Source of the DNA: CAYLNH01 sp964384625
GTDB lineage: Bacteria; Verrucomicrobiota; Lentisphaeria; JABSQK01
Assembly (NCBI GenBank): GCA_964384625.1
Contig: CAYLNH010000329.1
Location: forward strand, 1-7,234
Length of the DNA: 7,234 nucleotides
Direction of reading: 5' to 3'
Shown one piece after another: positions 1-6,406 of this stretch; within the stretch, counting starts at the first letter, position 1, and each line of letters opens with the position of its first letter. The position numbers and the translations under genes are program-made. Below the pieces are notes generated by a model. That model saw only the letters and a list, made by a program, of their open reading frames with translations, was not told the DNA's origin and did not search any database.

Positions 1-31
1 ATCGCATATGCAGCAGCATGACGAGTGTCGC

Positions 32-1618
32 CTATTTGCATGCCGTATTAATATCCTGCGGCGTCGGCCCGCCGCGGGTCAGCAGTTGGCCGAACATCAC
101 GCAGATGCCGTCGGGGTCGTCGTCCTGGCCGAACTGGAAGGCCCAGGGCAGGTGGTCCTGGAACATGAGCTTCCTAAAACGCAGTCCGGTGACGAAATAG
201 TTGAACGCGGCGGTGGCGACAGGAACGGTGCTGGGACAATGATACTTTTGCGGGTCGCCGGCAACGCCCTGGAACAGCACTTTCGGGTGCCACGGCGAGA
301 CGGCCTGCTGGCCGGAGGCCATCCACTGGCACATCACCTGAGGCAGCAGGTACTCGCTGATTACCAGCCAGGTTTCGTTTTCGATGGAGAACTTGCCGTG
401 CGCTTTGGCGACCATCGGGCCGTAGGCGTTGTGGGGCGTGACATAGTGATCGGTGAAGACGTCGATGTACCGGTCGAACTCGTACTTGCCGTTCTGGTCC
501 GGGCCTTCGGAGTAGAACTTGTCCTCGGTGTTCATGATCGAGGACGCCGCGCAGATGCGAATGTCTTTGCTGACGGAGTATGCCGCCTGTGCCAGGTGAC
601 GCTGCCAGTCGCGGTAACTGATGCAGTCACGGGCGTAGCCGCTGATACCGCCGCCTTCCCATGGCTCGTTGTAGTTCTCAAATCCCCAGAGGGCGCCCTT
701 GCCGTCTTCCCAGTAGCGTGCCGCGAACTTCTTGACCCATGCCGCGTATTCCGGGAAGTGCTTCGGTGCACAGCCCCAGTCGGCATTGCCCCAATAGGGA
801 CTGCCGTCCCAGTCCGGTTTGACGGCGGCCGGCGTGGGCTTGTTCCTGGTCGGGATGCCGTATTTCTTCGAGGTGCAGCCGCCGAGGGTGAACATTGCTT
901 TGATGCCGCCGGCCTTCAGGTAACCGGTCAGCCTGTCGTACTTCTCCCAGTCATAGCTGCCGTCCGGGTTATTGCCGCTCCAGGAAATTTCCTTGCGTAC
1001 GCCGCGGACGCCCATGCGGTGGAAGGCTTTGGCGGCTTCGGCTTTGTCCTTGAACCCGCCGAAGATCTGGCCTTCACCGAACACCGGCGTATTCTCGACG
1101 ACCGCGTCTTTGCGGGTTCTGATCAGTCGCGCAACGGAGCCGAGCAGGACGCGGTCTTCCTTCTTCTTGCCTTCGTTCTTGAGCAGTACAAGGCAGTAGG
1201 TGCCGTAGCGTTCCGGCACTGGGAGGTCCTTCAATTCGAAGGTGACCGTGTTCTTGCCGGCGTAGTCCACATTGATCGGATGCCGGACGGGATTGCCCTC
1301 GAGATTCAGGATGTCCGGGAACCCGAAAGGATCGATGTATTTCTTGGCCTTATTCGGTTGGCGTGTATGTACGCCCTGGATTTCGATGGCGTAGCCGGGG
1401 GCGTCCTTCCCTTTTGTGAAGGTGAACGTCAGATTCACTTTCTCGCCGCGGAAATAGAGCAGCCCGGGGGCATTGCCGTCGACCAGCCGATACTGCTTGC
1501 TGGTTTCCCGGCAGTTCAGCGGGATGATCATGGCCGGGTCGAACATGGAGCCGTCACCGGCCATGCTGGTGAACGCCGCGAACAGCGCGGCCAGGAGTAA
1601 GGGGAGTCGTCTGGTCAT
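32..1618 (-). CDS. Secreted glycoside hydrolase, clan GH-A type TIM barrel
   Basis: Predicted exported 528-residue enzyme that hydrolyses a glycosidic bond. The start at 1618 is preferred over an in-frame TTG at 1654 because it has GGAGA five bases upstream and opens directly into a signal peptide (MTRR, a hydrophobic run from Leu5 to Phe16, likely cleavage after Ser-Met-Ala20). Residues of about 25-160 look like a beta-sandwich domain. A (beta/alpha)8 barrel then runs from about 175 to near the end. The WGFENYNEPW segment places Asn317-Glu318-Pro319 as the acid/base motif at the end of strand 4. WLVISEY places Glu422 as the probable nucleophile on strand 7, 104 residues later, as expected for a retaining GH-A enzyme. 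The last strand is probably LPWAFQFG. I cannot assign a family (GH5, GH39 and GH42-like are all conceivable) or a substrate. The protein stops soon after the barrel, so a C-terminal domain may be absent or lost. It is probably the last visible gene of the regulator operon. Confidence 0.85.
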   Translation of the reverse strand: MTRRLPLLLAALFAAFTSMAGDGSMFDPAMIIPLNCRETSKQYRLVDGNAPGLLYFRGEKVNLTFTFTKGKDAPGYAIEIQGVHTRQPNKAKKYIDPFGFPDILNLEGNPVRHPINVDYAGKNTVTFELKDLPVPERYGTYCLVLLKNEGKKKEDRVLLGSVARLIRTRKDAVVENTPVFGEGQIFGGFKDKAEAAKAFHRMGVRGVRKEISWSGNNPDGSYDWEKYDRLTGYLKAGGIKAMFTLGGCTSKKYGIPTRNKPTPAAVKPDWDGSPYWGNADWGCAPKHFPEYAAWVKKFAARYWEDGKGALWGFENYNEPWEGGGISGYARDCISYRDWQRHLAQAAYSVSKDIRICAASSIMNTEDKFYSEGPDQNGKYEFDRYIDVFTDHYVTPHNAYGPMVAKAHGKFSIENETWLVISEYLLPQVMCQWMASGQQAVSPWHPKVLFQGVAGDPQKYHCPSTVPVATAAFNYFVTGLRFRKLMFQDHLPWAFQFGQDDDPDGICVMFGQLLTRGGPTPQDINTACK

Positions 1619-1623
1619 TGGAT

Positions 1624-1628
1624 TCTCC
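1624..1628 (-). promoter_or_regulatory. Ribosome binding site fixing the hydrolase start
   Basis: GGAGA on the minus strand, five bases before the ATG at 1618. It supports this start over the upstream TTG at 1654. The beta-propeller gene has the identical GGAGA-N5-ATG arrangement. Confidence 0.75.
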
Positions 1629-1703
1629 GTTTGTGATTGCTCCCTTGATGTCAATAGGCATGGGTTTGCTAATCTTGTTCGAGCGGTCGAGGCCGGATGG
1701 GCA

Positions 1704-4064
1704 TCACCGGTTGTTGATCAGCGGTTGCGGCGGAATGCGATACATCAGTTGTTTCTGTTTCCAGTTCTCTTCGTTGAACAGGATGATTTCGCCGTTGTCG
1801 CGCTCGAAAGCGCGCAGACCCCAGCCGATGTCGAGGGCGCCGGTCTGGCCGTAGACTTCGGGGCCGGGGGTGATGACGCCGAGATCCTTGCCGTTGCGCA
1901 TGTCGTACACGTGGATCTTGCCGCCCCAGCCCCAACCGGCGAAGAACAGGTTGCCGGCGCGGTAGACGGCGTTGATAACCATGCGTTCACGGCCTTCGTG
2001 GGGCAGGTTGATCTGCCAGCGGATACGGCGCTTACCACTGTTCCAGTTGTCGTACATCACCGCCAGGTTGCCGGCGCCGCGGTGAAAGTGGAACTTCTTG
2101 GTGTTCGGGTTGGCTCCGACCAGCAGCATCGTATCGTCGGCCGGTGTGTAGATGACGCGGGACAGTTCGCCTGCCCGTTGTTTGCGGACGCGTTCGGTGT
2201 GGTTGTCGCCGGCCTGCACCGGCAGCTTGAACGGGGCAGGGCGGGGAATGCGTTTTTCCGTCTGCCAGCTATATAAAGGGGTGCCCCCTTTGGTGAACCC
2301 CTGCAGCGGGAAATGGATGATGTGATTGGTGCCGTCGTGATGGAACAGGTAGTTCCACAGGTCGCCCTTGCGGTCCACCCACCACGGTTTCCAGTCGTTG
2401 TGCGCCTTCTTGTCCTGCACCATTTCATCAGTGGTTGCCCGGCCGTCGTCATTGCGGTCGATCCACATGTAGCGCCGGGCCGGCTCGCGTTTCCGGCGAT
2501 CAGCCGGTTTCGGCCGGGCCTGCGGATAGCCCCGCGGATGCGACCGCATGGTCATAAAGAAACAGGGCCGGAAGATCTCGCTGTCGTTCTCTTTGACCAG
2601 GATGCTGAGCGAACCGCCCTTCGGACAGAACATGTACTGCCGACCATTGAGATTGCGGATGAAGCCGCTGTGCGGGCCGGCGCCCTGGGCGTTGCTCAGC
2701 CGCGGGTCGTCCGGATAACGGAAGGGGTCCACGGTGTAGGCGCGCATGGCGGCTTCCGTCCCCGGTTCGGTCTTGGCGTAGTCCATCTTGTAACGCACCG
2801 TCGGCGTGTAGACGTCGGTACCTTTGGCGGCGAGGTCAATGCCGGTGCTGTTCGAGAATACGGCGCAGTACAGTCGCCAGCGCAGGTCGCCCTTCGGCGT
2901 GTAAGCCAGCAACTCGGTGCCGCCCTGGGACGGGCGCTGAATGCCGATATACAGATTGCCCCGGGCATCGACGCCGGCGCCGCGCAGCCAGCTCAATCGC
3001 TGCGGTGAGATGGTGCCGCGCGGCAGACCGTCGGCCTCGCTGTACAGGCCGTCTTTCACGCCAAAGGTCTTTACCTGTTTCGGTTTCTTGCCCGAGACAT
3101 CGAAGTACTTCAACTGCTGGTCCTTCATGATGTCCGGCACCAGCATCAGACCGTTGTTGTCGAAGCTGATCCACTTGACCCGCGGGATGCTGGTGATCTT
3201 GCGGCCCGTCGGTTTGCCGGTCGAAGTGTATTCGACGATTTCATGGGGGCCGTTGACGCCGAAGACATCCGGTTTCTCCGTCACTTCCGCCGGTTCGTGA
3301 CAGATCCAGAGCGTCCCCTGTTTGCTGAACGCCATTCCCAGCGGATAGCGCCGCACGTCGAAGGAGGTCCTCAACTGCATGGACTCGGGATCGATGACGT
3401 AGACCTTGTGCGAGACGTTGCTGCTGACGTACAGCCTGCCGCGGTGAACGGCCATGCCGCGGATGCCGGCCGGTTTGCGCAAGTACTTCTGAGCTGCTGC
3501 CGGGTTCCGGCGGATCTCGCGGGTGCGCAGGTCGGGCCGCCAGAGGTACGGCTCGGCGTCGACCATATACAGCGTTGCATCGGCGTGTCCGGGCCAGGGC
3601 GCTTCTTTGTTGAACTGCAGCCGGGCCTTCGCGTGCCGTCGTTCTTCGGTGTCGTTCAGGAAGAACCGGCGAATGCCGATCTTCTTCTTGCCGCGGACGC
3701 AGGCGAAGACATACTTGTCGGTCACAGCCGCGGCGCCGCCGCGAATGCCTTTCAGGGCGCTGACAATCCGGCCGTCCTTGTAGAAGGTCGATTCGCGATG
3801 GGCCTCGTCCCAGCCGCAGGTGATGAAGACGCGGCCGTCTTTGGTGACGAGTACGTATTCCAGGCCGAGCTGCATCCAGTTGGCGCCGCCGGCGAAGGAG
3901 TTGCCGTACCAGGAGGTCCGGTAGGTCAAGCCCTTGTCCGTCTTTGACCCCGGTGAGGGCCCGGCGTGGGCGTTGATTGCGATCGGGTCGGCGAGAACGG
4001 CGCCGGCAGCCAGGCTGACGGCGATGGCCAGGACGGCCGCGCACAAGGTGAAATTCCTGCTCAT
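1704..4064 (-). CDS. Secreted beta-propeller (NHL/SMP-30-like) protein with EF-hand-like loop
   Basis: Predicted exported 786-residue protein of unknown exact role. The start at 4064 (MSRNFTL) is chosen over an ATG at 4076 because GGAGA lies five bases before it; the upstream ATG overlaps that site. A signal peptide is clear: hydrophobic from Phe5 to about Leu24, with likely cleavage after Val-Leu-Ala25. The rest is rich in beta-strand repeats of propeller type, for example GRLYVSSNVSHKVYVIDP, GTLWICHEP, GNLYIGIQRP, KGDLWNYLFH and NLFFAGWGWG. These resemble NHL/SMP-30 or PQQ-like blades, though I see no complete canonical repeat. Residues 536-547 (DRNDDGRATTDE) match the twelve-residue EF-hand loop at positions 1, 3, 5, 6 and 12, suggesting calcium binding outside the cytoplasm. 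No catalytic motif is recognisable. It could bind or process the glycan attacked by the hydrolase encoded 85 nt downstream; a polysaccharide lyase or lactonase function is possible but unsupported. Confidence 0.82.
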   Translation of the reverse strand: MSRNFTLCAAVLAIAVSLAAGAVLADPIAINAHAGPSPGSKTDKGLTYRTSWYGNSFAGGANWMQLGLEYVLVTKDGRVFITCGWDEAHRESTFYKDGRIVSALKGIRGGAAAVTDKYVFACVRGKKKIGIRRFFLNDTEERRHAKARLQFNKEAPWPGHADATLYMVDAEPYLWRPDLRTREIRRNPAAAQKYLRKPAGIRGMAVHRGRLYVSSNVSHKVYVIDPESMQLRTSFDVRRYPLGMAFSKQGTLWICHEPAEVTEKPDVFGVNGPHEIVEYTSTGKPTGRKITSIPRVKWISFDNNGLMLVPDIMKDQQLKYFDVSGKKPKQVKTFGVKDGLYSEADGLPRGTISPQRLSWLRGAGVDARGNLYIGIQRPSQGGTELLAYTPKGDLRWRLYCAVFSNSTGIDLAAKGTDVYTPTVRYKMDYAKTEPGTEAAMRAYTVDPFRYPDDPRLSNAQGAGPHSGFIRNLNGRQYMFCPKGGSLSILVKENDSEIFRPCFFMTMRSHPRGYPQARPKPADRRKREPARRYMWIDRNDDGRATTDEMVQDKKAHNDWKPWWVDRKGDLWNYLFHHDGTNHIIHFPLQGFTKGGTPLYSWQTEKRIPRPAPFKLPVQAGDNHTERVRKQRAGELSRVIYTPADDTMLLVGANPNTKKFHFHRGAGNLAVMYDNWNSGKRRIRWQINLPHEGRERMVINAVYRAGNLFFAGWGWGGKIHVYDMRNGKDLGVITPGPEVYGQTGALDIGWGLRAFERDNGEIILFNEENWKQKQLMYRIPPQPLINNR
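2424..2459 (-). other. EF-hand-like calcium-binding loop within the propeller protein
   Basis: These twelve codons encode DRNDDGRATTDE (residues 536-547 of the propeller protein). Asp1, Asn3, Asp5, Gly6 and Glu12 occupy the EF-hand coordinating or turn positions. Position 8 is Ala rather than the usual Ile/Val/Leu. Only one loop is seen, and flanking helices are not obvious, so this may be an isolated calcium loop inserted between blades, as in dockerin-like or other extracellular proteins. Confidence 0.55.
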
Positions 4065-4069
4065 TTGCG

Positions 4070-4074
4070 TCTCC
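4070..4074 (-). promoter_or_regulatory. Ribosome binding site fixing the propeller protein start
   Basis: GGAGA on the minus strand, five bases before the ATG at 4064. The alternative ATG at 4076 overlaps this site and has only a weak upstream purine stretch, so the shorter protein is preferred. Confidence 0.7.
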
Positions 4075-4142
4075 ATTACGTTCCGGTACGAGCATCTCTG
4101 CTCTGCATCAGTGTGTCCTTATCGTGCGGGCAGCCGTTTCCC

Positions 4143-4154
4143 CGGCGGCCGCCG
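4143..4154. repeat. 12-bp GC palindrome between pseudopilin and propeller genes
   Basis: CGGCGGCCGCCG is a perfect palindrome starting nine bases after the pseudopilin stop codon. With flanking bases the transcript could form a GC-only hairpin. No U-tract follows, so it is not a standard intrinsic terminator. It could stabilise the upstream message or cause partial termination, which would lower expression of the two secreted proteins. It could also be chance in GC-rich DNA. Confidence 0.35.
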
Positions 4155-4163
4155 CGCCGCTCG

Positions 4164-5087
4164 TCATGGTTGCAGAATTCCGCGCTTCGGATCCGACGGA
4201 TGCGAATGGTCGGGATCGCCGAACCAGTACTGCGACGGGACGCTGCTGCTGTTGACCGCTTGCGGGTTGACGTGGCCGTCCGGCCAGATCTCCGCGTATT
4301 GCCCGGTCTGCGACCAGTCCTGCGACTGCACGCGGCGCCAGGAACCGCTGCCGTCGGCGAGGATGACGTTGGCGCCGGCGGCGTAGACGCGGGGAATATC
4401 GCTGACCCCGTAGTGATTGTTCTGGCGCATCCAGGCCCAGCCGCCTTCCCAGGCTTCGGCGAGTTCCAGAGAGACCGTGTCGGCCATCAGCGTGTACTGC
4501 GGGTCGTGCAGGTCGAGCTTGACCCGGTAAAAACTCGGCTCCCAGCAGTTCCGCAGACAGGTCGGCATGGTGGCGCTCCCGGCCCACATGAAACTGGAGA
4601 AGCCGTTGTTCCAGTACTCGCGGCCGACATAGGTCTCGTTCGGACTGCTGGTCGGGCGGTCATAGCGGCTGGGGCAGAGCATCAGCTTGCGTTCGGCCGG
4701 TACATAGTCGAGATCGAAAAGATCCACCATTGCCGCCATCGAGGCGTGGTCCGCCCGGGCATGGCTTGCCAGGCGGTTCCAATCCCACGTCCGTGAGTTT
4801 GCCGAGGCCGGCAGGAAATTGTCGGCGTCGTCGGCGTACATCATCGACGCCAGGGTAAGCTGTTTCTGTTGGCTCAGACAGATCACCCGCCGGGCGGATT
4901 CCTTCGCCCGGCTCAAGACCGGCAGCAGCAGTGCCGCCAGAATTGCGATGATGGAAACGACCACCAACAGTTCGATAAGCGTAAACCTCACCGAACCCGC
5001 TTTTGTTCCGACTCCCCGATGGGGGCGGGACGTCGGCCGCCAGGCCGAAAGCTCGGTCCGCGTGCGTTGCTGTCTGTTGCCCGACAT
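4164..5087 (-). CDS. Prepilin-type N-terminal domain protein (pseudopilin-like, DUF1559/H-X9-DG-like)
   Basis: A 307-residue protein with a type II secretion/type IV pilus prepilin signature. The start at 5087 is supported by a strong AAGGAGG eight bases upstream. A long Arg-rich leader (residues 1-34) precedes FTLIELLVVVSIIAILAALL (35-54), with Glu39 at mature position +5, as required for pseudopilin assembly. The residue before Phe35 is Arg, not the canonical Gly. CLSQQKQLTLASMMYADDADNFLP (70-93) matches the segment common after the helix in planctomycete and lentisphaerote proteins of this type. Near the C-terminus, AAGANVILADGSGSW resembles the H-X9-DG motif, but Tyr235 replaces the His (Tyr-X9-Asp245-Gly246). 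By family logic it is an inner-membrane-anchored protein with a periplasmic domain, cleaved by a prepilin peptidase. Its exact role is unknown. Placed between a sugar regulator and secreted glycan-active proteins, it may help export or display the enzymes or bind a substrate (inference). Confidence 0.88.
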   Translation of the reverse strand: MSGNRQQRTRTELSAWRPTSRPHRGVGTKAGSVRFTLIELLVVVSIIAILAALLLPVLSRAKESARRVICLSQQKQLTLASMMYADDADNFLPASANSRTWDWNRLASHARADHASMAAMVDLFDLDYVPAERKLMLCPSRYDRPTSSPNETYVGREYWNNGFSSFMWAGSATMPTCLRNCWEPSFYRVKLDLHDPQYTLMADTVSLELAEAWEGGWAWMRQNNHYGVSDIPRVYAAGANVILADGSGSWRRVQSQDWSQTGQYAEIWPDGHVNPQAVNSSSVPSQYWFGDPDHSHPSDPKRGILQP

Positions 5088-5095
5088 GGTTCAGC

Positions 5096-5102
5096 CCTCC
5101 TT
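5096..5102 (-). promoter_or_regulatory. Strong ribosome binding site of the pseudopilin-like gene
   Basis: AAGGAGG on the minus strand, eight bases before the ATG at 5087. It is the strongest Shine-Dalgarno sequence in the window and lies in the 23-nt gap after the regulator stop codon. This suggests the pseudopilin-like protein is made at a higher level than the regulator from the same transcript. Confidence 0.8.
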
Positions 5103-5110
5103 GGCTGGGA

Positions 5111-6283
5111 TCAGGTGTTGACCACGATGAGTTGTTGCGGCACAACGCGGTGTTGCGGCGTGCTCGGTAAATCGCCTTTCAGACGCTCGGTCAACAACCG
5201 AACCAGTTCGGCGCCGAGTTCGCGGTTGTTCTTATCGACCGTGGCCGCCGGCTTGAACGAGCAGTAGTCGCGTTGTGGCGAATCAGACCAGTAGTTGTCG
5301 TAGCCGACGATGGTGATGTCGTGTTCGGGGTCGACGCCTGACTGACTGCAGGCTTCGGCCGCGGAGAACACCAGACCGTCGGAGATCGCCATAATCGCGT
5401 CCACCGGTTCATCGCCGGTAAGCCATTCGGTCAGGCAGTCGGCAGTGAGTCGCGCGGTTTTTTCAAACGTCTCGCGGGCATGCTGCATCTCCTCGTCGAA
5501 GGGCGCGCCCCAGGTGCGGACGGCCGGCAGCAGCGGGGCGCCGGCTTCGCGCACCGCGCGTTCGTAGCCGGCATCGCGTTCCTGCAGCCAGAAGGGGGTG
5601 AGATCATCGCCCTGCGGCCGCATCCAGTAGCGGAGGATGCGGCGTTTGCCCTGGGACAGCAGCCACTTCGTCAACTCGTAGCAACCTTGTTCATGGTCGG
5701 TTGCTACGGTGTCGAAGGCGGACGGCGCCGACGTGAAGCCGTAATGCACAATCGGAATGTCGCGGGCGCCCAACGTCTGCATCAGCTCCGTGCCGTGCGG
5801 TAGATCGCCGATGTTGTCGCGGCTGATGATGCCCGCCGGCGGATCCCGCAGCAACGCATCCACCCGGGCGCGATTCAGATTCCTGGGATGGATCGTCAGA
5901 CTCAGCCAGCCGGCATCCTGCAACGCATCCACGACGCCGCGTTCCACAAACACTTCCCAGCCGCCGGCGGCGGTCCGCGTCTCGCCGCCCTCGTAAATAC
6001 TGAAGACTGCAACAGAGTGCGACATGATCGAATGCGGGTTGGCCGCGGCGGCGCGCGGGCTGACAATGCGGACCCGTTGATTGACGGACTCGATCAGGCC
6101 CGCGTCCTGCAGATGGCTCAGGGCGGTACGCACCGTGCGCCGGCCCACGCCCAGTTGCCGGGCGAGATCCTGTTCCGACGGCAGCCGCTCGCCGGCGGGC
6201 AGATCCCCGGCTTCAATCCACTGGCGGATGGTGCGTTGCGCTTTGGCGCTTGGTTTCTGGCTGACAACCGGCGTATTCATCAT
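5111..6283 (-). CDS. GntR-HTH / LacI-type sensor chimeric transcriptional regulator
   Basis: A 390-residue cytoplasmic regulator with the AraR-like architecture: a GntR-family winged helix-turn-helix joined to a LacI/periplasmic-binding-protein sensor domain. The DNA-binding part spans about residues 13-76, with the typical LPAGERLPSEQDLARQLGV...TVRTALSHLQDAGLI pattern. The sensor begins near VAVFSIYEGG (91-100) and carries LacI hallmarks: VATDHEQGCYELTKWLLSQG (193-212), RDAGYERAVREAG (236-248) and DAIMAISDGLVFSAAE...DITIVGYDN (295-330). Ligands of this fold are usually mono- or oligosaccharides; the actual one cannot be read here. TTG (6286), ATG (6283) and ATG (6280) are adjacent in-frame candidates. 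I take 6283, with GGGA a few bases upstream, but the Shine-Dalgarno is weak. It is the first gene of the apparent operon. The repeated operator-like sequence over its own promoter suggests autoregulation and control of the downstream genes, most likely repression relieved by sugar. Confidence 0.92.
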   Translation of the reverse strand: MMNTPVVSQKPSAKAQRTIRQWIEAGDLPAGERLPSEQDLARQLGVGRRTVRTALSHLQDAGLIESVNQRVRIVSPRAAAANPHSIMSHSVAVFSIYEGGETRTAAGGWEVFVERGVVDALQDAGWLSLTIHPRNLNRARVDALLRDPPAGIISRDNIGDLPHGTELMQTLGARDIPIVHYGFTSAPSAFDTVATDHEQGCYELTKWLLSQGKRRILRYWMRPQGDDLTPFWLQERDAGYERAVREAGAPLLPAVRTWGAPFDEEMQHARETFEKTARLTADCLTEWLTGDEPVDAIMAISDGLVFSAAEACSQSGVDPEHDITIVGYDNYWSDSPQRDYCSFKPAATVDKNNRELGAELVRLLTERLKGDLPSTPQHRVVPQQLIVVNT

Positions 6284-6307
6284 CAATATCCCATGGATTT
6301 CAGTAGC

Positions 6308-6357
6308 GACCTAACTAGATACTAAGTCAAGATAGACCTAAAAAAGACCTAAGTCAA
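6308..6357 (-). repeat. Two-unit 27-bp-period repeat, probable operator of the regulator
   Basis: Plus-strand GACCTAA-N7-CTAAGTCAA occurs at 6308-6330 and again at 6335-6357, exactly 27 bp apart. A further GACCTAA lies at 6346-6352, so AGACCTAA is also repeated directly at 6334-6341 and 6345-6352, eleven bp apart. At 6346-6355 the two parts merge into GACCTAAGTC, an imperfect palindrome of form GACYTARGTC. The array overlaps the -35, spacer and -10 of the predicted promoter. Spacings of 11 and 27 bp would put bound dimers on similar helix faces only approximately. This fits a repressor site bound by the adjacent GntR/LacI regulator; the pairing is inferred from position. Confidence 0.6.
6329..6357 (-). 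promoter_or_regulatory. Sigma70-like promoter of the regulator operon
   Basis: Read on the minus strand, TTGACT (6357-6352) is followed by a 17-bp spacer and TATCTT (6334-6329). The -35 box matches five of six consensus positions and the -10 box four of six. Transcription would start near 6322, giving an untranslated leader of about 40 nt. The 27-bp repeat carries a second TTGACT at 6330-6325, but its corresponding -10 (GCTACT) is poor, so a single promoter is favoured. The elements lie inside the repeated operator-like array. Confidence 0.6.
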
Positions 6358-6406
6358 ATGGATTTGTGGGATTTGTCGGCGGGGAAGTCGAAGCGGTTGC
6401 AGAGAA

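Noticed and set aside
8..1600. A 530-codon plus-strand open frame covering nearly the whole hydrolase gene
   Set aside because: It is antisense to a gene with a signal peptide, catalytic motifs and a good ribosome binding site. The translation has no recognisable domain, and long antisense open frames are common in GC-rich coding DNA.
1649..1654. A perfect TTGACA on the minus strand upstream of the hydrolase, as an internal promoter
   Set aside because: At spacings of 16-18 bp the sequence is AAACGG/AACGGA-like, with no acceptable -10 box.
2313..3947. Plus-strand open frames of 231 and 234 codons opposite the propeller gene
   Set aside because: They lie antisense to a convincing exported protein, with low-complexity Ala/Val/Arg/Gly-rich translations and no ribosome binding site or motif that I can see.
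3241..4095. A 284-codon minus-strand frame overlapping the start of the propeller gene
   Set aside because: The translation is Arg-rich and repetitive, typical of a frame-shifted shadow, while the overlapping frame has a signal peptide and propeller strands.
4090..4103. Small hairpin GAGCA-TCTC-TGCTC upstream of the propeller gene as a terminator
   Set aside because: The stem has only five base pairs and no T-tract follows on the transcribed strand. It is too weak to call.
6360..6376. Short tandem copy GGATTTGT / GGATTTGT, 9 bp apart, beside the operator array
   Set aside because: Only two short copies, not related in sequence to the GACCTAA/CTAAGTCAA repeats, and with no positional link to the promoter. 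Probably chance.
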